Shown here: positions 1 to 4,479 of the stretch, piece after piece
How positions within the stretch are numbered: position 1 is the stretch's first letter
Layout of the letters: each line of letters opens with the position of its first letter
Source: DAIDKA01 sp049792815
Lineage (GTDB): Bacteria > Pseudomonadota > Gammaproteobacteria > Steroidobacterales > Steroidobacteraceae
Assembly (NCBI GenBank): GCA_049792815.1
Contig: JBARBG010000016.1
Coordinates: 1 to 10,262, forward strand
Direction of reading: 5' to 3'
Length of the DNA stretch: 10,262 bases
The notes under the pieces: generated by a model
Databases searched by the model: none
Told to the model about the DNA's origin: nothing
The model's input: the letters and a program-made list of their open reading frames with translations, nothing else
Made by a program: the position numbers and the translations under genes

Positions 1-5
1 GTCTC

Positions 6-53
6 ATCGTTTGAATGGATCTCTCATCAACTGAACGGTAATCGTTTGGAGAC
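6..53. repeat. three degenerate copies of an ATCGTTTGAATGG-like motif
   Basis: Related 13-bp units occur at 6-18 (ATCGTTTGAATGG), 26-38 (ATCAACTGAACGG) and 41-53 (ATCGTTTGGAGAC). The first two also share a preceding TCTC, giving a match of 13 of 17 bases at a 20-bp period. Multiple spaced short repeats of this kind are found at the ends of some insertion sequences, for example in the IS21 family, where the transposase binds several copies. The window edge cuts off whatever lies to the left, so neither a terminal dinucleotide nor a transposase can be checked. The degree of match is low enough that chance is a real alternative. Confidence 0.35.
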
Positions 54-237
54 CAGAGTAGGTGTGTTCAACACGGGAGCTTGCTTGAAATTCGGGGCGT
101 GAACCGCATGCCGCCGTGGATGTCACCGAGGCTCGCCCCGATCGGCATCAACGCGAGCTAACTGGTGCTCCCAATCCGGCCGATGTTTCGGCTGACGAAT
201 TGAACGATCCAGTACTGCGGACCGTCGGAGCAAAAAG

Positions 238-281
238 TGGAACCAATTCTGGAACCAAATGCTCTAGAAACATGGAACCAA
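238..281. repeat. three direct copies of TGGAACCAA
   Basis: Exact 9-bp copies lie at 238-246, 250-258 and 273-281, with starts 12 and 23 bp apart (TTGGTTCCA on the minus strand). They sit 37-80 bp beyond the encoded CCA of tRNA-Pro. Spaced direct repeats close to a tRNA attachment site resemble arm-type sites of tyrosine integrases or excisionase sites. No integrase gene is visible to support this, so the repeat is seen and the role is inferred. Confidence 0.5.
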
Positions 282-295
282 CGAGGTTCTGGGTC

Positions 296-319
296 AAAAA
301 AACTTCAATGGAATCATTG
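296..319 (-). terminator. weak intrinsic terminator-like signal after tRNA-Pro
   Basis: On the minus strand the tRNA 3' end is followed by CAATG-ATTC-CATTG (a 5-bp stem with a 4-nt loop), then AAG and seven T residues (A296-A302 on the plus strand). The stem is short, AT-rich and overlaps two bases of the encoded CCA, so it would compete with tRNA folding. The T-run is the strongest part of the signal. It is a plausible end for the tRNA transcript but not a strong hairpin terminator. Confidence 0.4.
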
Positions 320-394
320 GTCGGGATGACAGGATTTGAACCTGCGACACCTACGTCCCGAACGTAGTGCTCTACCAGGCTGAGCTACATCCCG
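318..394 (-). tRNA. tRNA-Pro (anticodon CGG)
   Basis: The minus-strand sequence folds as a complete cloverleaf. The acceptor stem CGGGATG/CATCCCG is followed by discriminator A and an encoded CCA (complement of 318-320). The D-arm has the usual GCTC/GAGC stem with a GG pair in the loop, the anticodon stem is CTACG/CGTAG, and the T-arm contains GTTCAAATC. The seven-base anticodon loop TTCGGGA places CGG at positions 34-36, which reads the proline codon CCG. The first base pair C1-G72 is characteristic of bacterial tRNA-Pro. The gene is intact, so if the 1-317 side is an integrated element the host kept or regained the full 3' end. A promoter lies just upstream at 442-471. Confidence 0.97.
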
Positions 395-441
395 ATTCTG
401 GCGGCCGGCGCAGGCCTTCGGGGGCCCATGCGGGGGCGCGC

Positions 442-471
442 AGTGTACCGGACCCCAAGGCGCAGGAACAA
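442..471 (-). promoter_or_regulatory. sigma70-type promoter for tRNA-Pro
   Basis: On the minus strand TTGTTC (complement of 466-471) and TACACT (complement of 442-447) are separated by 18 bp. The -10 box is followed by GCGCGCCCCC, a GC-rich discriminator of the kind seen in stringently controlled stable-RNA promoters. The predicted start, near 435, would leave a leader of about 40 nt before the mature tRNA. The promoter lies between the lipoprotein stop codon and the tRNA, so the tRNA need not depend on read-through from ispB. Confidence 0.6.
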
Positions 472-486
472 GCGCCGGCTGGCGGG

Positions 487-1248
487 TCAGCCGGGCGGGT
501 GGTCGCCGGAGAACTTGACCGGGCTGGCGCCGGCGACTTTGCCGATGGTCGCGGTATCGCTGACATAGAGGCGGACGGGACGTTCGAAGGTCAAGTCGCC
601 TTGGACGACGGATCCCGGGCCGATAACCACCCGCGGTTTGTCGCTGTCGCTCCACCACTGGAAGAAGCCGGTCGAGGGTTTGTGGACGGTAATGCCGCCC
701 TGCACATGCGAATTGGCGCCGATATCGATATTGCCGTTCACGGTGGTGATGCCGCCGTTCACGGTGGCTGCGGCGAGGATGATGGTGCCGTTTACATTCG
801 CCAGATGACCGCCGACCTCGGATCCGGAGCGCAGCGCCAGTGTGCCGTTGACCGTGGTCACGGTCTCGCTGACCTTTGCACCCTGTCCGAGGGTGATGCC
901 GCCATTGACCGTGGTCAATGAAGTCGCTGTGGCGTGATCGCCAAGGCTGATATTGCCATTGACGGTGTGGCCCCCGGTAATCTGGGAATTGTCATCGGCA
1001 CGGATGGAGCCATTGATGGTGCTGACCTCGCCACCCGGGGCGCTGGAACTCACATGAATCGAGCCGTTGATGGAATGGGTGCCATTGGCGTCATGATCTT
1101 CCTCCCCGACATCGGCGCCAGAGCCTTGAGGGGCGTTGTCTGCGGTCTCGGTGTCGTGGGAGTTGATGCAGCCGCTGAGTGAGACAGTGGCGAGCAGGAC
1201 CCAGGCGAGGGCCAGCGGCAGGGTGCGCAAATTGATGGTGAGTTTCAT
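487..1248 (-). CDS. lipoprotein with V-N-G beta-solenoid repeats, bactofilin-like
   Basis: The product is a 253-residue predicted lipoprotein of unknown function. Residues 1-26 form a type II signal peptide (M-K-L-T-I-N-L-R then a hydrophobic stretch) ending in the lipobox L-S-G-C, with the acylated cysteine at 27. The next residue is Ile rather than Asp, which suggests sorting to the outer membrane. Residues 30-55 are an acidic, low-complexity linker. Residues 59-174 hold eight S/T-I/V-N-G units, the first six 18-19 residues apart, a spacing suited to a right-handed beta-solenoid. The C-terminal part (V-V-I-G-P-G-S-V-V-Q-G-D-L, about 207-219) recalls bactofilin/polymer-forming or DUF4097-type proteins. 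The chosen ATG at 1248 has a GGGGG ribosome site 3 nt upstream and begins the signal peptide; a longer frame exists but lacks these. It starts 13 bp after the ispB stop, probably in the same transcript. A scaffold or adhesive surface role is inference only. Confidence 0.85.
   Translation of the reverse strand: MKLTINLRTLPLALAWVLLATVSLSGCINSHDTETADNAPQGSGADVGEEDHDANGTHSINGSIHVSSSAPGGEVSTINGSIRADDNSQITGGHTVNGNISLGDHATATSLTTVNGGITLGQGAKVSETVTTVNGTLALRSGSEVGGHLANVNGTIILAAATVNGGITTVNGNIDIGANSHVQGGITVHKPSTGFFQWWSDSDKPRVVIGPGSVVQGDLTFERPVRLYVSDTATIGKVAGASPVKFSGDHPPG
727..1074 (-). repeat. eight V-N-G coding repeats inside the lipoprotein gene
   Basis: The motif S/T/N-I/V-N-G-x-I/L starts at residues 59, 77, 95, 113, 132, 151, 162 and 169 of the lipoprotein, giving spacings of 18, 18, 18, 19, 19, 11 and 7. 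The last two units are short. At DNA level, GCCGTTCACGGTGG occurs identically at 733-746 and 754-767, a 21-bp period that keeps the reading frame. That fits a recent in-frame duplication by slippage at the end of the array. Confidence 0.8.
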
Positions 1249-1261
1249 AGATCCCCCGACA

Positions 1262-2230
1262 CTAAGTGGTGTGCGCGACGGCGAATTCAGCCAGCGCGGC
1301 AAGGCCTTTGCGGTACGGTGTTTCCGGCAATACGGTCAGCGCCTGCAGGGCGAGCTCGGATTCGCGCTGCGCGACGCGCGAAGCGTAATCGATGCCGCCG
1401 GTGGATTCGATGGCGGCCACGATGGGCTCCAATTGTGCCAGGCCGCCCTGGCGGATGGCGGTGCGGATGAGGGCACGGTCCGCTTCACCGGCCGACCGCA
1501 GTGCATGAATCAGTGGCAGCGTGGGTTTACCCTCGGCGAGATCATCGCCCAGGTTCTTGCCGCGTTCGGCGGGGTTCGAACGAAAGTCGAGCACATCATC
1601 CACCAGCTGATAGGCGGTCCCCAGGTGGCGGCCGTAGTTGGCCAAGGCCCGCTGCACCTCGGGTGAGCCGTTGGCCAGCACCGCGGCAACTTCCGCGCCC
1701 GCCTCAAAAAGTCGCGCGGTCTTTCTGTAGATGACATCGAGGTAGCGCTGCTCGGTGGTCTCCGGGTCGTGCGCATGCATGAGCTGCAGCACCTCGCCCT
1801 CGGCGATGACATTGGTGGCGTCGGCCATGATGGCCAGCACCCGCTGGCTGCCCAGGCCCGCCATCATCTGGAAGGCACGGGAGTAGACGAAATCGCCGAC
1901 CAGGACGCTGGCCTGGTTGCCGAAGACCTCGTTGGCGGTGTCCCGGCCGCGGCGCATGGAGGAGCTGTCCACCACGTCGTCATGCAGCAAGGTGGCGGTA
2001 TGGATGAACTCGATAAAGGCTGCAGCTTCAACGTGAGCGTTGCCGGTGCAATTGCAGGCCCGGCCGGCCAGGACCACGAGCAGGGGCCGCAGGCGCTTGC
2101 CGCCCCCCGCAATGATGTGCTCGGCAATGCGGTCCACCAGGGGTACCGAGCTCTTGAGCCGGGCCCTGATGACCGCGTCCACGGCGGTGAGGTCTAAGTG
2201 GACTATGGAACGGATTTCTACGAGGGTCAT
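1262..2230 (-). CDS. ispB: octaprenyl/polyprenyl diphosphate synthase
   Basis: This enzyme is a trans-isoprenyl diphosphate synthase that extends farnesyl diphosphate with isopentenyl diphosphate to make the long side chain of ubiquinone or menaquinone, in the cytosol. The 322-residue product matches E. coli IspB (323) closely along its length. Visible motifs are G-G-G-K-R-L-R-P at 42-49, the first aspartate-rich motif D-D-V-V-D at 84-88 followed by M-R-R-G, Y-x-K-T-A at about 168-172, and the second aspartate-rich motif D-D-V-L-D at 211-215 with G-K-x-x-G-D-D downstream. The ATG at 2230 was chosen because it aligns with the family N-terminus; the frame extends 54 codons further but with unrelated sequence. 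The ribosome site is weak. It diverges from rplU, the arrangement seen in E. coli and Pseudomonas. The exact chain length (C40 or other) cannot be read from the sequence. Confidence 0.96.
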   Translation of the reverse strand: MTLVEIRSIVHLDLTAVDAVIRARLKSSVPLVDRIAEHIIAGGGKRLRPLLVVLAGRACNCTGNAHVEAAAFIEFIHTATLLHDDVVDSSSMRRGRDTANEVFGNQASVLVGDFVYSRAFQMMAGLGSQRVLAIMADATNVIAEGEVLQLMHAHDPETTEQRYLDVIYRKTARLFEAGAEVAAVLANGSPEVQRALANYGRHLGTAYQLVDDVLDFRSNPAERGKNLGDDLAEGKPTLPLIHALRSAGEADRALIRTAIRQGGLAQLEPIVAAIESTGGIDYASRVAQRESELALQALTVLPETPYRKGLAALAEFAVAHTT

Positions 2231-2256
2231 GGCTGCCAGGCTGTGTGAACTGGGGC

Positions 2257-2285
2257 ATCGTAGCTGACAGGGTCCCGGCGCGTAA
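2257..2285 (-). promoter_or_regulatory. possible ispB promoter
   Basis: On the minus strand TTACGC (complement of 2280-2285) and TACGAT (complement of 2257-2262) are 17 bp apart, ending 26 bp before the ispB start. Each box is a weak match to the sigma70 consensus. I list it because spacing and position are right, and because ispB must be transcribed from this 176-bp divergent region. Confidence 0.3.
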
Positions 2286-2314
2286 GTCCGCGTGAGGGCT
2301 GGAAAACTCAAGGT

Positions 2315-2343
2315 TTGACCCGCCCGGCCCCGGTCAGTAGAAT
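2315..2343 (+). promoter_or_regulatory. sigma70 promoter for rplU-rpmA-obgE
   Basis: TTGACC (2315-2320) and TAGAAT (2338-2343) are separated by exactly 17 bp, matching the consensus at 5 of 6 positions each. The -10 is followed by GCGCGAC, a GC-rich discriminator consistent with growth-rate or stringent control. The predicted start, near 2350, gives a leader of about 57 nt before rplU. I see no obvious ribosomal-protein-binding structure in this leader. Confidence 0.8.
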
Positions 2344-2406
2344 GCGCGACCTTTCGCGTCGACCGTGACTTCGAGTCTGCGCGCAACTTCATTGCAGGAA
2401 TTCAAC

Positions 2407-2721
2407 ATGTACGCGGTTATCGCCACAGGCGGCAAGCAGTATCGGGTCACCAAGGACGCGGTCCTGAAGATAGAGAAGCTGGACGCCAGCCCCGGCGACA
2501 CGGTCGAGTTTGCCGACGTTCGGCTGGTGGGTGAGGGCGTCACCGTCAAGATCGGTACCCCCACCGTGGCGGGCACCAAGGTGGTGGCCACCGTCGTGCG
2601 CCATGGCCAGGGTGATAAGGCGGTCATCGTCAAGTTTCGCCGCCGCAAGCATTATCTGCGTCAGGGCACGCACCGGCAGCTGTTCACGGAAGTGAAAGTG
2701 ACCGACATCAGCGCGACCTGA
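2407..2721 (+). CDS. rplU: 50S ribosomal protein L21
   Basis: L21 binds 23S rRNA in the large subunit. The 104-residue product is the family's usual length (E. coli 103) and shows the signature beginning M-Y-A-V-I-x-T-G-G-K-Q-Y and the basic stretch K-F-R-R-R-K-H-Y-x-R-x-G-H-R-Q near residues 78-92 (here G-T-H-R-Q). The start at 2407 has AGGAA at 2396-2400 and begins the conserved N-terminus; the frame extends 14 codons upstream without conserved sequence. It is first in an operon with rpmA (28 bp downstream) and obgE, read from the promoter at 2315-2343 and divergent from ispB. Confidence 0.98.
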   Translation: MYAVIATGGKQYRVTKDAVLKIEKLDASPGDTVEFADVRLVGEGVTVKIGTPTVAGTKVVATVVRHGQGDKAVIVKFRRRKHYLRQGTHRQLFTEVKVTDISAT

Positions 2722-2749
2722 GCGCGCGACTTATTCGAAGGATCAGAAA

Positions 2750-3025
2750 ATGGCACATAAAAAGGCTGGCGGCAGTACCCGGAACGGCCGCGATTCACAC
2801 TCCAAGCGCCTGGGCGTCAAGCGCTTCGGCGGCGAGCTGGTGGCGGCCGGCAACATCCTCGTTCGCCAGCGTGGCACCCCGATGCGCGCCGGTCCGAATG
2901 TGGGCGTGGGCACGGACCACACCTTGTTCGCGCTGGTGACCGGTCGCGTGCAGTTCGCCCGCAAGGGCGTCGAGCAGCGTACCTATGTCAGCGTGCTGCC
3001 CGAGGCGCCTGCCACCACCAACTGA
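2750..3025 (+). CDS. rpmA: 50S ribosomal protein L27
   Basis: L27 is the large-subunit protein whose N-terminal tail reaches the peptidyl-transferase centre. The 91-residue product opens with the canonical M-A-H-K-K-A-G-G-S-T-R-N-G-R-D-S and continues K-R-L-G-V-K-R-F-G-G. There is no cleavable N-terminal extension of the Firmicutes type. The C-terminus has a few extra residues (P-E-A-P-A-T-T-N) compared with E. coli L27 (85). The ribosome site GAAGGA at 2737-2742 lies 7 nt before the ATG. It sits between rplU and obgE, the standard order. Confidence 0.98.
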   Translation: MAHKKAGGSTRNGRDSHSKRLGVKRFGGELVAAGNILVRQRGTPMRAGPNVGVGTDHTLFALVTGRVQFARKGVEQRTYVSVLPEAPATTN

Positions 3026-3062
3026 TCGCTCGAGGGCCGGCACGCGGTTCGCAGGTCCCCTC

Positions 3063-4103
3063 ATGAAATTCGTCGATGAAGCCCGCCTCAAAGCCCAGGC
3101 GGGCAATGGTGGCCGTGGCTGCGCCAGTTTCAGGCGCGAAAAATTCGTCCCCTTTGGCGGTCCTGACGGCGGCGATGGCGGCCATGGCGGCAGCGTGTGG
3201 CTGCGGGCCGTCCCCGGCATCAATACCCTGGCTGACTTTCGCGTCGAGCGTACCTTTCGGGCGCCCCATGGCACCGCCGGCAGCGGCAATGACTGCACCG
3301 GGGCCGCGGGCGCCGATCTCTATGTCGCTGTGCCCGTCGGCACGGTGATCAAGGATTCAGACACCGGGGAACAGCTTGGGGATCTGACCAAGGTCGGCGA
3401 CGAACTGCTGGTGGCGCGCGGCGGCAAGGGCGGCTGGGGTAATACCAAGTTCAAATCCAGCACCAACCGCTCGCCGCGCCAGTTCGGCACCGGCCTGCCC
3501 GGCGAAAAGCGCCTGCTGGAACTGGAAATGAAGGTCATCGCGGATGTGGGGCTGCTGGGTCTGCCCAACGCCGGCAAATCCACCCTGATCCGCGCGGTCT
3601 CCCATGCCCGCCCCAAGGTCGCCGACTATCCCTTCACCACCCTGTATCCCAACCTTGGCGTGGTGAGCGCGGGGGATCAGCGCAGCTTTGTGATGGCCGA
3701 CATTCCCGGACTGATTGAGGGCGCGGCCGAAGGGGCTGGCTTGGGGATACGCTTCCTGAAGCACCTGCAGCGCACCCGCGTGCTGCTGCACCTGGTGGAT
3801 ATCGCGCCGCTGGATCCTGCGGCCGACCCGGTGAAGGATGCGCGGGCCATCGTCGCGGAGTTGAAGAAATTCAGTGCCGATCTGGCCAAGAAGCCGCGCT
3901 GGTTACTCTTGAACAAGAGCGATCTGCTGCCGCCTGACGAGGCTGCAGCGCGTGCCAAGGATATCGTCCGGCGACTGCGCTTTCGCGGGCCGCACTTCCT
4001 GATCTCAGGGGCGACGGGTGCGGGAACGCCGGAACTGGTGCAGGCCGTGATGAGCTTCCTCGAGCGCCACCAAAAGGCTGCCGAGGAAGCGCAGGAAGAG
4101 TGA
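3063..4103 (+). CDS. obgE: ribosome-assembly GTPase Obg/CgtA
   Basis: Obg is a low-affinity GTPase that binds the 50S precursor and is linked to late ribosome assembly and (p)ppGpp signalling. Residues 1-158 form the glycine-rich Obg fold (for example G-G-P-D-G-G-D-G-G-H-G-G at 32-43). The GTPase domain follows: G1 G-L-P-N-A-G-K-S-T at 166-174, the switch region F-T-T-L-x-P-N-L-G at 191-199, G3 D-I-P-G at 213-216, G4 N-K-S-D at 284-287 and G5 S-G-A-T-G at 315-319. The protein is 346 residues against about 390 in E. coli, and lacks most of the long acidic tail, ending E-E-A-Q-E-E. The start at 3063 opens the conserved M-K-F-V-D-E-A; the frame continues upstream into rpmA without conservation. 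It lies 37 bp after rpmA. Its TGA (4101-4103) abuts the rpsT stop on the other strand. Confidence 0.98.
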   Translation: MKFVDEARLKAQAGNGGRGCASFRREKFVPFGGPDGGDGGHGGSVWLRAVPGINTLADFRVERTFRAPHGTAGSGNDCTGAAGADLYVAVPVGTVIKDSDTGEQLGDLTKVGDELLVARGGKGGWGNTKFKSSTNRSPRQFGTGLPGEKRLLELEMKVIADVGLLGLPNAGKSTLIRAVSHARPKVADYPFTTLYPNLGVVSAGDQRSFVMADIPGLIEGAAEGAGLGIRFLKHLQRTRVLLHLVDIAPLDPAADPVKDARAIVAELKKFSADLAKKPRWLLLNKSDLLPPDEAAARAKDIVRRLRFRGPHFLISGATGAGTPELVQAVMSFLERHQKAAEEAQEE

Positions 4104-4367
4104 CTAGTGCATCGCGCCGATGCGCGCTGCGAGCCGGCTCTTGTGCCGATTGGCCTTGTTGCGATGAATGATGTTCTTGTTGACCAGGGAGTCGATGACG
4201 GGGACGGCTTCGCGGTAGCTGGTGCCTGCGACTTCCTTGTTTCCCCCCTCGACGGCGGCAGTGACCTTGCGAACGGCACTGCGCATGCGCGAACGCAGGG
4301 CAACATTGCGTGCGCGGTGCTTCTCAGCCTGCTTGGCGGCTTTTTCCGCGGACTTGGTATTGGCCAA
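4104..4367 (-). CDS. rpsT: 30S ribosomal protein S20
   Basis: S20 is a helical primary binder of 16S rRNA in the small subunit. The 87-residue product equals the E. coli length and shows the family pattern: M-A-N-T-K-S-A-E-K-A at the start, basic R-S-R-M-R-S near 29-34, and N-K-x-x-H-R-N-K-A-x-x-H-K-S-R-L toward the C-terminus. The start is TTG at 4367: it opens the conserved A-N-x-K-S-A and has GGAG (complement of 4374-4377) 6 nt upstream. A second TTG at 4379 would add four residues but overlaps the ribosome site. E. coli rpsT also uses UUG, where weak initiation is tied to autogenous control. The gene converges on obgE with no spacer and diverges from ribF. Confidence 0.97.
   Translation of the reverse strand: MANTKSAEKAAKQAEKHRARNVALRSRMRSAVRKVTAAVEGGNKEVAGTSYREAVPVIDSLVNKNIIHRNKANRHKSRLAARIGAMH
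4107..4125. other. hairpin at the obgE/rpsT tail-to-tail junction
   Basis: GCATCG (4109-4114) and CGATGC (4118-4123) form a perfect 6-bp stem around CGC. It can be extended by a G-U wobble and a G-C pair to 4107-4125. It begins 3 bp after the obgE stop and is made of the last codons of rpsT. No T-run follows on either strand, so it is not a standard intrinsic terminator. It could protect mRNA 3' ends or mark a Rho-dependent end. It is also partly imposed by the coding sequence, so chance is possible. Confidence 0.4.
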
Positions 4368-4377
4368 AGGACTCTCC
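4365..4377 (-). promoter_or_regulatory. rpsT ribosome binding site with TTG start
   Basis: On the minus strand GGAG is followed by six bases and then TTG, which encodes the initiator of M-A-N-T-K-S. No ATG or GTG lies at the conserved N-terminus, so the rare start codon is forced by the sequence. The known UUG start of E. coli rpsT supports the choice. Confidence 0.85.
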
Positions 4378-4414
4378 AAAAAGGGACGGGACTTGCCCGA
4401 TTCAAGGGGGCGGT

Positions 4415-4443
4415 AGTCTGCTGATCGACCTCAAGGTTGTCAA
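4415..4443 (-). promoter_or_regulatory. rpsT promoter
   Basis: On the minus strand a perfect TTGACA (complement of 4438-4443) lies 17 bp before CAGACT (complement of 4415-4420), a weak -10 box. The predicted start, near 4408, leaves a leader of about 40 nt before the TTG codon. This leader would be where S20 feedback could act if it works as in E. coli. The -35 region lies 22-27 bp from the ribF -10 box, so the two divergent promoters are packed face to face. Confidence 0.6.
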
Positions 4444-4464
4444 CTTGAGTGGGGCCGACTTGCC

Positions 4465-4470
4465 TATAAT
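4465..4470 (+). promoter_or_regulatory. perfect -10 box just before ribF
   Basis: TATAAT is an exact consensus match in otherwise GC-rich DNA and ends 9 bp before the ribF ATG at 4480. A start 6-8 bp after the box would fall at about 4476-4478, leaving almost no 5' leader. No Shine-Dalgarno sequence is visible upstream of the ATG, which agrees with a leaderless mRNA. No good -35 is seen at 16-18 bp; TTGAGT at 4445-4450 is only 14 bp away and TTGTCA at 4437-4442 is 22 bp away. Confidence 0.55.
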
Positions 4471-4479
4471 TTCAATGAA

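Larger units (their letters stand above)
1..317. other. gene-poor flank 3' of tRNA-Pro, possible edge of an integrated element
   Basis: No convincing gene is visible in this stretch. Frame 1 is open from the window edge to a TGA at 100-102, but its translation is not recognisable. A second frame is open from 89 and runs into the tRNA. Its residues just before the tRNA (S-G-T-N-S-G-T-K) only loosely recall tails of tyrosine recombinases, so I do not call it an integrase remnant. The stretch is visibly less GC-rich than the neighbouring genes and contains two sets of short repeats, described separately. It also has an 8-bp inverted repeat, TCGGGGCG at 92-99 and its complement at 134-141. The position directly behind an intact tRNA 3' end is typical of phage or island integration. 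That origin is inference; an ordinary degraded intergenic region is the alternative. Confidence 0.4.

Noticed and set aside
1..281. CRISPR array
   Set aside because: The repeats are 9-13 bp, irregularly spaced and degenerate or too close together; there are no spacers of constant length and no cas genes.
116..367. Plus-strand open frame ending in M-T-G-F-E-P-A-T-P-T-S-R-T
   Set aside because: The last part is a translation of the reverse complement of tRNA-Pro, a well-known spurious peptide. The start is an unsupported GTG and the upstream residues are not recognisable.
412..426. GGCC-TTCGGG-GGCC hairpin between the lipoprotein gene and tRNA-Pro as a terminator
   Set aside because: No T-run follows on the minus strand, and the structure lies downstream of the predicted tRNA promoter, in the tRNA 5' leader.
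367..1182. Plus-strand open frames opposite the lipoprotein gene
   Set aside because: They mirror the V-N-G repeat DNA on the other strand; the minus frame has a signal peptide, lipobox and ribosome site, and the plus frames have none.
2344..2406. L21-type ribosomal-protein leader in front of rplU
   Set aside because: The known L21 leader RNA is described from Firmicutes, and I see no convincing conserved stem structure here.
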